A stretch of DNA of 25,245 nucleotides from Coptodactyla brooksi (taxonomy: Eukaryota; Arthropoda; Insecta; Coleoptera; Scarabaeidae). Below are positions 10,644-20,179 of the stretch, piece by piece. The notes beneath the pieces are model-generated. The model made no database searches and was not told where the DNA came from. It was given only the letters and a program-made list of their open reading frames with translations. Within the stretch, counting starts at the first letter, position 1. Each line of letters begins with the position of its first letter. Made by a program: the position numbers and the translations under genes. Location: contig JAWQRM010000268.1 of the NCBI GenBank assembly GCA_033557675.1, forward strand, positions 1 through 25,245. The letters run 5' to 3'.

Positions 10644-11354
10644 AAAGTCCCATGCCCTGCGATTAGTTTTGCAGACAGTTAAATAACGACAAGGTTAAAT
10701 ATACTTAAACGATTGCTGATTAAACCTTTCAGCGCGGTGCCGAATATAAACGGCGCGCTTGTAATTTACCCCTAGAATGTTCTAAGTATCGCTGTACTTT
10801 TTTAAAAGTGTTGTAACATGACAACTGTTAATACACAAAGTCATGACGGCGACGTGTTTCAATGTGTTTCATTAAGGAAATTTAGGAGTATCCGTTATTT
10901 CCTAAAGCGTCCAATTTTATTTTGCGCTTTCTCCGAAACAAAAGCTTATTAGCCCAAACTTCTTTTGTTTATAACTCTCCTTTGGTATAAACTATCGAAT
11001 GATTTATGACTGACGCGAAGCTTGGTTTAGAGAGTTTTGGTTTACGCAAATATTTTAGTGTTATTGGCTGTGGATTTTTTTCAGACCGTTGTTGTCATTC
11101 GTGTAATGATTCGTGGAATTTCATCATCGTTATGTCATACATGTAAGCAGTAATACGAGAAAGGCGAGTGCTCGCTTTGTATGATTAGCGGCCACGATTT
11201 AGTTAAATTTGAGCTGTCGTTTAAGCTGGAAGATTTTCATCTGATAATTAGAGCTGTCAATTAGATCGTGCCTCTGAAAGCTTGGGCTTACTTTTAATGA
11301 CCTGCGGCATTTTCCCAATACGTCATATTATTGTGATGGCGAGGTTTTGCAATT

Positions 11355-12270
11355 GCGAGAATTTTAATTTAAATCATAGAACACGTATCGCCATCTATTG
11401 AACATATATAATGTTAGAAAGATACAACTCAACTCTTTCGAACGCACCCAAGCTCATGTAATCGAATCACAGATTACAACGTTACAGCCATTTGAATAAC
11501 GGTAAAAATTGTGTTGATGTCGTAAAGACATAATGGAACAAAGAGCAAATATTACATTTTGTTTTAAACTGGGAAAAAATGTACTGAGACTTACGAATTG
11601 ATGAAAAAGTGTATAGTGCTGATTGCATGTCTAAAGTTCATTGCATGTGAGTTTATGAGTGGTTCAAACGTTTTCAAAATGGTCGTGAAGATTTAAATGA
11701 TAATGACCTGGTCGTCCAGAAAGCAAAAATCGTGCTGAATTGGCAGAAAAAATCGGTGAAATCATTGCTGACGACGAAAATTTTACTCTGAGAATGTTGA
11801 CTGAAGAATTAGGAACAGGAACAAGGAAAGTGTTCGTCAAATTTTGACTCAAAATTTGGGAAAAAGAAAAGTTTGTGCACGTTTTGTTCCACATGCTTTA
11901 AATGACCTAAAATTGCTTGTGTAGAGCGTTATAAAGATCTCATTAAAAATGCTGAAAATGATCCAGATTTTCTTGATTCGATTATAACTGGTGAGGAAAC
12001 ATGCTGCTTTAAATATGATCCAGAAGCTAAGCATCAATCTACGGAAAGTCGAAAGGCGAACCAAAACAAAAAGAATGCGTTCTCAGAAGTCAAGAATCAA
12101 GACAATGTTGATTACTTTTTATGATTCACAAGGGATTGTCCGCAAGAAATTTGTTCCACAAGGTAAAACTGTCCATGGAGAATATTATTTAGCAGTTTTA
12201 CATCGTTGGTGGTAAAGAATTGTACGTGTTAGGCCTGAATATCTAGCAGGAAAACAGCTGCTTTTATTGT
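11355..12270 (+). pseudogene. Mariner fragment, 5' part (copy 2)
   Basis: Begins with GCGAGAATTTTAATTTAAA, the 5' terminal repeat of copy 1 without its first few bases. Shared 5' untranslated sequence follows, then an ATG at 11533 opening MEQRANITFCFKLGKN. Readable blocks are SVRQILTQNLGKRKVCARF, VPHALND and, in a clean run, MRSQKSRIKTMLITFYDSQG, IVRKKFVPQGKTVHGEYYLA and RIVRVRPEYLAGKQLLLL. The motif normally reading GDETW is GEETCC, so the first catalytic Asp is lost. Homology stops near 12270, just where the long inverted arm begins; the remaining third, with the third Asp and the 3' terminal repeat, is absent. Several frameshifts and stops. Confidence 0.85.
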
Positions 12271-12282
12271 TTGATACAATGT

Positions 12283-12733
12283 TTACTCTAAACAATATTT
12301 AGAGGCCAAAACTCTTCTTCAAAATGTAAGTGATACATTAAACAAGAAAATGAATGAGAATTGTCGGTAGATTGGCGGACATTTCTCAGGGCGTCGCTTT
12401 TTCATCCAGAGCATACATTGGGATGCTTTGAATTTATAAAAAAAATGTTAGAATACTTTTTTAAAATTGGACTTTCAGACAGAAGTCTGGTAGAACTAAC
12501 GGGAACTGTTGCGAGAAATTGGAATACTTGATTGCCTCTTGTACCTTAGAGGGAAAGACAACGTGCTAACTTCGCATCCTAGCACGTTGATTTTTGATTT
12601 TTTATTTTTCGGGTATATCATTGCAGAACTATTTGTTTCGCAATAAAGGAACTATAGAACTATAAAAAGAGCTGCTGGAACTATACCTGCTCATTTCATA
12701 TCGATAGTTTGGCGTGTCAACTTCATAGACACT
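12283..12733 (-). repeat. Right long inverted arm
   Basis: Inverted partner of 10073-10545. Its inner part reads EAKTLLQNVSDTLNKKMNEN on the plus strand, resembling the inverse reading of the left arm. Its outer end (AGACACT at 12727-12733) directly touches the transposase tail at 12734. No protein family is recognised. Confidence 0.8.
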
Positions 12734-12980
12734 GGTAGAAGAGGTGATTGAGTGGTCAGCACGTTCGCCGGATTTATCGCCGCAGAACTTTTTCTTTCGG
12801 GGTTATCTAAAGAGTCGAGTGTATGTTGATCGCCCAAGAAATGTGTAGGATATAAAAACAAAAATACGTCCCGAAATGCAAAATATCCCTACCGAGTACT
12901 TAAGAAACACTCCTACAAATTTTAAGGACCGAATGTGTATTTGCATAGAAGTAAATGGTCACCACTTTGAGCACTTGTGA
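12734..12980 (+). pseudogene. IS630/Tc1-like transposase remnant, C-terminal end (copy 2)
   Basis: A nearly continuous frame reads VIEWSARSPDLSPQNFFF, then RGYLKSRVYVDRPRNV, one stop, then TEYLRNTPTNFKDRMCIC and EVNGHHFEHL with TGA at 12978-12980. This matches the C-terminus of the insect IS630/Tc1-like transposases that end 'CIEMNGGHFEHLL'. The Asp of SPDL is kept. A one-base shift separates a GRRG-like start (the family's IGRRGP) from IEW. Everything upstream is missing, because the long inverted arm ends immediately before it. Same family as 285-617 but a different copy, better preserved. Confidence 0.78.
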
Positions 12981-13559
12981 GACACAAGTGTTCAAAAATT
13001 TTATTAACAAAAATACACAAACGGTTACTAAAATGAAGTTTCTCTATTTTGTTAATGAAATATTCTTCTGACAATAAAGTTTTCTTTTTCTGCTGCTGTT
13101 TACATTGTATCAGAAATGTTTGAATTGTGTCCTTGAGGAATAGTTATAAAAAAGATTCTTGCCATTTATGTTAAAATGTTCGAAAGCACATCCGACTTAC
13201 ATACCCAACTTGGCGGTTCAACCAGCCGCATTTTCAAAGCCAAAAATCTTTTTTAAAGCTTAATTTTTTTTGTTTTAATAAATATAAAATTATGCATGTC
13301 AAACATTACTGAATTCTGAACAAAATGCCGCTTTCAAAAATCTTTTTTTCGACCCATACGTAGTGCTACTTAAAAAAATCAAGTTGGCTTTGTATCTCAC
13401 AAAGAAATGAGGACACAGAGTCAAAAAAATACTGAAGATAGGATAAAATTAGCCTTACCAGTGTCCCAACTATCAAGAAGATCCCGCCATCCGTTTTCAA
13501 GATATTTGACCATTTTCAGACTTTTCAGACACCCTGCATACGATTATTGTTGTCGGTAA

Positions 13560-14475
13560 GAGTTTGTGGGATGCAGAAAGTTTTTTATCGAATATCACGC
13601 GTATTACGGTTTGACGATAAGGTCGATTATCAAGGAGAGCAAGTGACAAATTAGCCCCTATAAGAGAGTTTTGGGAGATGTGGATAAAAATTATGCCTAA
13701 GTTGTATTGAGGGGAGCAAAATGTTGCATGTGATAATTTTTTCACGTCCAGAAAATTTGGTGAAATGCTCCATATATGTTAAAAGAAAACTTATAACATT
13801 AGGAACGGTTAGAAAGAATAAACCCGAACGTCCCGTGACTACAATAACTAAAATACATAGATCTACTTTTTATTTTACCAAGGACACCACAATTGTGTCG
13901 TATGTACCTAAACAAATAAACACGTTCTTCTCACGAGCACAATGCACTATGATAAGGAAATGAGCAGAAGGGACGACAAGAAGCCACAAATGATATTAGA
14001 TTATAACTCTACCAAAGGGGCGGTTGATACGTTAGATCAAAGTATTGCAGCATATGCTTGCAAAACAAAAACCAATCGAAGACCTATTATTTTGTTCTAC
14101 AATATACTTGATATTAGTACTTATAATGCACTTGTATTACGGAGAGAAATAAATCTGGATTGGAATAGCAATGTTCTGTACAAGGGAAGACTATTTCTGC
14201 AAGAATTGAACAAATTGGTGGAAACTTCCTGTTTGATGTAAAGGAAACATAAACCTCGTACTCAACAAGCTACTGTCGTAATAATGAAAATTCAAGATCA
14301 ACGTAGCGAAGTAGCAGTACCATCTACATCTAGTGCAATCCGTAAAAATAAAAGAGCACGATGTAATATGCGTCCATCAAAATGTGATAATAAAATAAGT
14401 AAAACCTGTTGTAAGTGTAATACATATTTGTGTAAGATTTATGTGGTGTGTTATTGTTATCAGTGTAAAGATTAG
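13560..14475 (+). pseudogene. piggyBac transposase pseudogene (copy 1)
   Basis: Fragments follow a piggyBac transposase in order. SLWDAE and FYRISRVLRFDDKVDYQG (13560-13620) are followed by KLAPIREFWEMWIKIMPKLY. A large internal deletion removes the segment with the first catalytic Asp. Then come NVACDNFFTSRKFGEML (second Asp present), LGTVRKNKPERPV, and TKDTTIVSYVPKQ. From 13942 to 14475 a single frame with one TAA carries KKPQMILDYNSTKGAVDTLD (third Asp present), RRPIILFYNILDISTYNA and a C-terminal cysteine-rich domain, ARCNMRPS...CCKCNTYLCK...CYQC. piggyBac transposases excise and insert at TTAA. I could not fix the terminal repeats. Dead by deletion and frameshifts. Confidence 0.88.
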
Positions 14476-14879
14476 ACAATAATTGGACACACATTAGAAT
14501 TTATTTGATAATATTTCTTTTTTTAGATTTAGTGTTTGTAACATTTTTTATTATAATACATCTTACTTTTGTTACTAATAAGATTACTTTTCATCGTTGC
14601 TTGCGCTTATGACCCGAAGGACTAGAACTGTATAGTAAAATTAAGGTGAACAGCGGTTAAGTATATTAGCACGTACGCATGTTAACATCAAAGTCTATCC
14701 TACCAGTTTTACTACGATTTCACTAGCCATTCAGTGGGACACAAAGTATCGTAAATTTCACTTCCTCGATGCCATATTATACATACCTATGTTACTCCAA
14801 AAATACACAAACAATATTTCTCCCCTTCAAAATTTATAACACCCCGGATTGCAATCTCCGGAACCGAGGTCGTTGTAAA
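14476..14879. other. AT-rich flank of piggyBac copy 1, unassigned
   Basis: Contains the likely 3' flank of the piggyBac remnant. A TTAA occurs at about 14658 (GCGGTTAAGT) but no matching repeat on the 5' side confirms it as an element end. Nothing else recognised. Confidence 0.35.
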
Positions 14880-15290
14880 ACAAACACCAGTGCTGCCATT
14901 TGCGCGTCTTTCCAGGGATGATGCACAGTGCAAACATGCCCCGCCGTGCGTCAGTATTAATCACGGCACCGTAGCGGTTGGTCGCGGCTCTTCACCACCC
15001 GTGTTTGGTATTCAGCACCGCGTCCTTATCGTGCGAAAGCTGCGATCACCTGCTACCTCGCGGAGACGCACGCCACCTCAGCTTTCTTATTCCGTTAGAT
15101 CGCTTGCTAACTAACTTTCTCATTGCGACGGCACATCACGTGCGGGGGTTGCCGTAACGAGAACGTAATTAGTCCTCCGCAACGCGTTATGAACGACAAC
15201 GGTTCGGTATCGAACTGGCTCTTGGATTGTTAACGATATTCGGAGGTAGATACGGAGGTAGTGCTGGAGGCAGAACTACTAGAACAATTC
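14880..15290. other. CpG-rich block, possible promoter or exon of a host gene
   Basis: This stretch differs sharply from its AT-rich surroundings. It is GC-rich and dense in CpG (I count about forty in some 360 bases). It contains an uninterrupted 74-codon frame (14890-15114), but the translation is Arg/Ser/Pro-rich and matches no family I know. A second short frame starts MNDNGSVSNWLLDC (15189). It ends in an imperfect CGGAGGTAG repeat (15240-15265). The composition fits a conserved promoter, 5' untranslated exon or other selected element, but equally a young GC-rich repeat. No function assigned. Confidence 0.35.
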
Positions 15291-15675
15291 GAGCTTCGTG
15301 TATTTTAAATATGTAATATTAATATAATTACAAATACACAGCTGATTTTAGTAGATAGGCTTCTGCCAAACTTGTACGCTTTAACGGTAACATACACATG
15401 TAAATGTCTGGATTTTAATGGTTGCTGGATATTTTCCAAATTCATTACTTCAGTTTCATTCAGGTTATTTTGAAGTGCAATTGGCAGTGAATTTTCATGT
15501 AATAATAATCTTCTATGTGTCTGCTGTTGCACCGAAAATTGTACTTACCGTAACAAAACGTCTCTTATCGGTAGCATCGCATGATGCTAACTTGAATAGC
15601 GAAACGTGCATGAAGCAGTTGTTTTCAACTTTTGATGAAGTGGTAACATCGTTTAACTTTGTTTCGAAGCCAAGC
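15291..15675. other. Unassigned, with weak minus-strand exon signals
   Basis: Overlapping frames on both strands, none recognisable. On the minus strand, a 48-codon open stretch beginning MNEVNHALGFETKL (15695 downward) runs into a good splice-donor string, ACG|GTAAGTAC, at 15549/15548. A pyrimidine-rich TTTTCTTGTTTCAG acceptor-like string lies upstream in the adjacent SINE-like copy. This is suggestive only. Confidence 0.2.
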
Positions 15676-15810
15676 GCATGATTCACTTCGTTCATTTATG
15701 AAAAAAATAAGTCATTTTTCACTTTTTACTGAAACAAGAAAATAAATTCACCTCCGAGAAGAATTCGAACCTGCGACCTTCTGTTTTAGTTGGTGTGCGC
15801 GAACGAGGAA
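15676..15810 (-). repeat. tRNA-derived SINE-like copy A
   Basis: On the minus strand, GTCGCAGGTTCGAATTC resembles a tRNA T-arm/B box (consensus GGTTCGANTCC). It is followed by TCGGAGGTGAATTTATTTTC and an A/T-rich body ending near TGAACGAAG. The same arrangement occurs in copy B 215 bp away, in the same orientation. Only the 3' half of the tRNA-like head is recognisable here. Confidence 0.6.
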
Positions 15811-15887
15811 GAATAAGAGAAGTTTTAGAGGCCTTCGATACCTCAAGGATATGTTGAAAATCTCCTATTCGGAATTGAATTTATTTT

Positions 15888-16060
15888 CATATGGATGTCG
15901 TGGACATTTCGTTCAGATATGAAGTTAAGTAGTTAATTATTTTTTATTAAGCGAGAAAATAACTACCTCTGAGCAGGAATCGAATCTGCGACCTCTGTTT
16001 TCATGACAGACGCTTTTTTAATCTGAGCTATGTGGTGGTATACTCACTCTTCTTTCTCCT
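15888..16060 (-). repeat. tRNA-derived SINE-like copy B
   Basis: The minus strand reads, in order, TAGCTCAG (A-box-like, D-arm), an anticodon-arm-like TCTGT-CATGAAA-ACAGA, GCAGATTCGATTCCTGC (T-arm with B box), then TCAGAGGTAGTT. An A/T-rich body follows, ending TTCATATCTGAACGAAATGT then CCACGAC. The 5' acceptor strand does not pair with the 3' one, and position 33 is not T, so this is not a working tRNA. It is a pol III-type SINE head with tail. The body matches copy A and, inverted, copy C (18153-18230). Confidence 0.65.
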
Positions 16061-16079
16061 TCCCGTTGTTAGCCGGTCT

Positions 16080-18071
16080 AGAAATACGCATATACCCAAG
16101 GCAAATCTACTATTACAGTATTCTTAGACGTGGTCAGTTGCGTGGAAAGATCAAATAACCTTGGGAGTATTTATTTATTGATATAGAAGGTGCTTTTGTT
16201 CGTACCACTTTCGCCAGCATCAAAGCTACCCTTTTACAGAGGGAAGTACCAGCAGTAGTTGCTGGATGGATTTGTACTAGGTTAGCTAACAGGACGGTTA
16301 GTACAAGGGTAGGAAAATCTACTGTTGAAAGGGCCGTGGTAAGAGGATGTCCTCAAGGCGGAGTGTTGTCACCACTCCTATGGAACCTGATTTTGTATAG
16401 TCTTATACGTAAACTGCACGACTCTTATTTTAACATATCAGGATTCGCTGATGGTCTTGTTATCCTGGTTAATAGGAAACACGAAAGCATCCTTTGTGAC
16501 AGGATGCAGGAAGCACTCAATATTGTTGAGACGTGGTGCAGAGGACATTGTTTGTCAGTTAATCCGGCAAAGACTGAAATGGTACTCTTCACTAGAAAAC
16601 GCAACGTAGGCAGCCTTAGGCTGCCTAGCTACGGTAACACTCAGCTGTCCATATCCAAGAAGGTGAAATACCTTGGAGTTATCCTTGACAGCAGGCTAAC
16701 CTGGAACTCACATGTAGAAAATAGAGTGCAAAGGGCCAATAGTGCGTTTGGCCAATGTCGCAGAGCTATCGGTAGAACTTGGGGTCTCTCACCTAAGATA
16801 GTAATGTGGATTTCCAAAACATTTATTAGACCAATGCTGACATATGGCGCTGAGGTCTGGTGGAATAAAACCAATCAGACCACTGCTGCTGGAAAATTAG
16901 GCAAGGTACAAAAACTGACATGCCTTAGCGTAAGAGAAAACCATGCGATCTAGCCCAACTGCTGTGATGGAAAACATGCTCTTCCTACCACCACTTGATG
17001 TTTACATCGAGGAGCTGGTGTTAGCAGCGATGATTAGACTACGCACAGTGGGTTATAACTGGGATTATGGTCGTTGGGGAAATGGTACAGCCTGCGGAGG
17101 GCTGCAGTTGATAAAACTCCCCTCCTACAGTGTTGTATCGACAACATGTCGCCCCGCTACGTCCTTTATAGACAACACCAATGTTGGTGATGATACTGTA
17201 AAGTGTACAGGTAAGATCAAGATCTACACAGATGGATCCAAAAGAAAGAATGGTGCAGGGGCGGGGGTCTTCTGTTATGATCTTCGGCTCCGGCAGTTCC
17301 TACAATGGGACAGGTTTACTACTGTCCTACAGGCAGAACTGGTCAGCATTCGCACTGCGGCGGAGTATATTACACAACGCAGTATTACAGGTAAGAACAT
17401 AATGATACCAACACTCTTCCAAGTTATATCACTCTTCCAAGTTATATCACTCTTCCAACACTATTCCAAGAATATTATGAAGTTCTCGTACAGGCGTCAC
17501 ACCACAACAGTGTAACTCTTTGTTGGATTAAGGGACATAACGGAGCTCTAGGCAATGAGCACGCGGATAAGGTAGCCCGTAGGGCAGCAGCTCGCACTGC
17601 CTGCTGATCCGAGCCTGTAATTGCACCCACCAACAGCACCGTGATTACTCTAGTCAAGTCCAGAACCATCGAGAAATTTACGGACCGATGGTACAGAGCA
17701 CCTGGTTGTCTTCTAGCCAAAGAAATTATGACCTATATTAGCGAAAAGAACACCAGGAGACTATTACAGCTATCCAGGAAGAACCTACGCCTCATCACTG
17801 GGTTTTTCACTGGACACTGTGCGGTACGGAAGCATTTGTTTAATATGCGACTGGTGGAAACATCTACCTGTAGATGTTGTGAGCAGGACGAGGAGACGGT
17901 GAGACACAGGACCAGGAGACGGACATTCTGTGCGAATGTGCGGCCCTAGAGCAACTCAGGGCTAATATCCTAGGGGAATGGTGGCCGACCGCAGTTGGAA
18001 TCAGGAGTACTCCTCTGGGCTCTGTCCTAACCTTTGCGAAAGCAATGAGCTGGTTGACTCAACCAGAGTGA
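16080..18071 (+). pseudogene. LINE ORF2 remnant: reverse transcriptase and RNase H
   Basis: RT: KYAYTQGKS (finger region), FIDIEGAF, RGCPQGGVLSPLLW (16339-16380), then the catalytic box reads FADGLVILV instead of F/YADD, so one catalytic Asp is lost. LSVNPAKTEMVLFT and VKYLGVILDSRLTW follow. After a frameshift near 16940, TAVMENMLFLPPLDVYIEEL leads to RNase H: IKIYTDGSKRKNGAGAGVF (about 17216) and TTVLQAELVSI. The block that should carry the next Asp is replaced by an 18-bp tandem duplication. In another frame, HNSVTLCWIKGHNGALGNEH continues RNase H. The C-terminal part has CRCCEQDEETVRH and, after one more shift, LGEWWPTAVGI to a TGA at 18069-18071. Non-functional. Confidence 0.88.
17413..17458 (+). 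repeat. 18-bp tandem duplication inside the LINE RNase H domain
   Basis: ACTCTTCCAAGTTATATC occurs at 17413-17430 and 17431-17448, with a third partial copy to 17458. In frame it adds a repeated ISLFQV. It sits where the family normally has its SDSQ-type motif. Confidence 0.9.
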
Positions 18072-18152
18072 GTGTTGAGAGGATGCACAAGGGGCCCGCT
18101 GGGGCCTAAGCGCTGTAGGACTTTCCTACCCTCCCACATCCATACATACATA

Positions 18153-18230
18153 GAAATTGTTGCTTAATAAAATGTACTTAATTACTTAATAATTTCATAT
18201 CTGGGCGAAACGTCCACGGAATCATAGCAA
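18153..18230 (+). repeat. SINE-like copy C, body only
   Basis: AAATTGTTGCTTAATAAAAT through TTTCATATCTGGGCGAAACG and CCACGGAATC matches the inverse of the body of copy B (15893-15960). It has no tRNA-like head because it begins at the LINE's CATA tail. It is in the opposite orientation to copies A and B. Confidence 0.6.
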
Positions 18231-18699
18231 ATACCGGTTTTTCACTGTTCACACCTTTCAAAGAAAAATAAAACACTCTTGAAATGGCATACTTACAAGT
18301 ATATGCAAAAATCCAAAAATCAATTTTTTGGACTTTTCTAACTAGACATGACATAGAATATTTAATATCTAGAAGCTGACTTGAATTAAAATTTAAGTTT
18401 TTATCGTTTCTATCGCGGTGGTCTGTTCAGATCCCGGTCCGCTGTTTACGTCAGTTAAAATTAATTCCAGTTTGTTATCAATAAAGTCGAGGATTCACAT
18501 ATATTTCATACACTATGGGATTCTCCGTTCCACTAAAGGATTATAAAAGTATCAGTACAGGTTCCCCGCGTTAGCGGGATACGGCTTAGTTTAGAGATTA
18601 TGATTGTTCCGCATTTAGTCGCCAGTTAAAGGCTGTAAAGTGTACAAAGTTTTGAAAATGAGTACCTTTTTGTTTTGAAATAGAAATTCGGTTACTGAG
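18231..18699. other. Unassigned sequence upstream of piggyBac copy 2
   Basis: No coding match. A small palindrome CCCGCGTTAGCGGG (about 18566-18580) could be a subterminal repeat of the following piggyBac, but no partner was found at its 3' side. AATAAA occurs near 18480 without other transcript signals. Confidence 0.35.
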
Positions 18700-20179
18700 T
18701 AGTATTACAACTAACGAAAGCTTTCCAAAGTATGTAGCCAAAGATGGAACAGAATGGTTAAAAGTTCCACAAAATGTGAAGGTTGGGCGTCCAAAAACCA
18801 ATGTTCGGATCCAGGCCTTAGGATTTTCAGACAACTGTGCTGATATTTCAAGTATGAGTGGCGCTTTTTTCTCCTCCTATCTCCTGATATGCTGAACGTA
18901 ATTGTAACCCATATAAACAGAAAAGCATAAGCATTTTACAACAAATGGAATATTGAAAATCCAGATATAACTCAAAACTATTTACATGTTGATTCTGCAG
19001 AGATTGAAGCTTATATTGGATTGCTGCTTATACCTTGATCCCTTCACAGTACTAAAGAGATTGTCGATATGCTTTGGTGTCAAGACACTTCTTGCTGTCG
19101 CCCTACAATAGCTGCTACAATGTCAAGAGATAGATTCAAGCAAGCTACTTCATTTCTGAGCTTTGATCCTTTTTTCCAATTGTAAAACATCTCTCAATCC
19201 AGGCAATCACTTGTGTGTAGATGAGCAACGTATACCACTGATGGGTAAGGCTCCGTTCCGAGTTTATATGGAGAGCATACTTGATAAGTATGGTATAAAA
19301 ATATGGGCTCTTGTACACTGCAGTACTTCTTACATTGCAAATATGCAAGTTTATTTGGGCAAGTTTTTCGGATCGGTGAATAGAAAAAACAATATACTTA
19401 ACTTATGTTTCTATTTGTTTTTAGGGAAACAAGGCAATAAAACGAGTTCACAGCTTGCCGGCAAATTATGGGGAAAAAATATTACTCTGTGTGGAACCCT
19501 TCGAAAAAACAAAACATTTATTCCCAAAGAACTTTTGCGAGCACCTTATAAGAAGAAAGTTTCGAGTATGTTTGTGTTTAGAAAAAATAGAACCTTAGTG
19601 TCTTAGTTTTGAAAGATAAAGCGGCCATCATCCTTTCAAGTAAGCATACTGATGATAGTGTGACTGGTGAAGAACAATTTTACAAACCGGATATCATTAC
19701 GTTATAATGCAACGAAAGGGGTTGTCAATACCATAGATAAATTAGCAAAAGAATATTATGTGCAGAGAAGGACAAATCGCTAATCAATGGTAACATTTTC
19801 TCATCTTATAGATATAGCGTATAAATTCTTATAAATTGTGGTTGCTAAAAATCCAGATTGGAACAAGAACAGCTTAGATAAACGCAAACTGTTTATCCTG
19901 ACATTAGGCAATGAACTCATGAGGAACAACATTTTCCGACGATATAATAATAAATGCTCATCTGAATAAAAAACGTCACATGACAAATGTCTTTCTCGAA
20001 CTACAGAAGCACATAGAATACAGAGTTGAGCAACGAAATTACACCAGGGGCGCAGCTACATGCGTTAAAGAGGAAGAGACAGAAAATTCAGAAAAACGTG
20101 TTCGAAGTGTAACAAATTCGTATGTTTGGAACACTCAAAACCGGAATCAGTTTGCAAAAATTGTACAAATACTATGTAA
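18700..20179 (+). pseudogene. piggyBac transposase pseudogene (copy 2)
   Basis: Nearly the whole transposase can be traced. N-terminal: FPKYVAKDGTEWLKVP (18720). Middle: DMLNVIVTHINRKA, then YLHVDSAEIEAYIGLLL, then TMSRDRFKQATSFLSFD. Core: NPGNHLCVDEQRIPLMGKAP (first Asp present, 19200), YGIKIWALVHCSTSYIANMQ and VYLGK. The usual DNFFTS reads GNKTSS (second Asp lost). LWGKNITLCGTLRKNK follows, then YNATKGVVNTIDK, where the third Asp is Asn. Tail: NPDWNKNSLDKRKLFIL. The C-terminal cysteine-rich domain, CSKCNKFVCLEH...SVCKNC, ends at a TAA (20177-20179) in a different frame. Multiple stops and shifts; inactive. It differs in sequence from copies 1 and 3. Confidence 0.88.

Larger units (their letters stand above)
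10073..12733. mobile_element. Element with long inverted arms enclosing a mariner fragment
   Basis: Two inverted arms of roughly 450-475 bp bound this 2.66-kb interval. The outer ends read AGTGTCT.TGAAGTTG.CACG, followed by CCAAACTATCGATATGA, on the left, and the reverse complement of the same on the right. The interior holds about 800 bp of unidentified sequence (10546-11354) and the 5' three-quarters of a mariner (11355-12270), whose 3' part stops where the right arm begins. No convincing flanking duplication is visible. The AG...CT ends and long arms recall Polinton/Maverick-type or foldback elements, but no diagnostic gene is present, so the class is undetermined. It could also have arisen by inverted duplication of a local repeat. 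Confidence 0.65.
16075..18155 (+). mobile_element. 5'-truncated non-LTR retrotransposon (LINE)
   Basis: Reverse transcriptase, RNase H and C-terminal segments occur in LINE order, and a 3' untranslated region of about 80 bp ends in a short CATA-rich tail (CCATACATACATAG). Truncation at the 5' end is usual for LINEs; the first part of the RT, the endonuclease and ORF1 are missing. The RT-RNase H order and the 'WCR..gLsvNP.KTEMVLFT' style place it in the I/LOA/R1-like group; I cannot name the clade from memory alone. SINE-like copies lie on both sides in opposite orientation. Confidence 0.85.

Noticed and set aside
10073..12733. A Polinton/Maverick element
   Set aside because: AG...CT ends and long arms are compatible, but the interior is only 1.7 kb, no polymerase, integrase, ATPase or capsid gene is present, and no 6-bp target duplication was found.
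15967..16045. A functional tRNA gene on the minus strand
   Set aside because: The A box, anticodon arm and T-arm are recognisable, but the acceptor strands do not pair, the D-stem is mismatched and position 33 is A. It fits a SINE head better.
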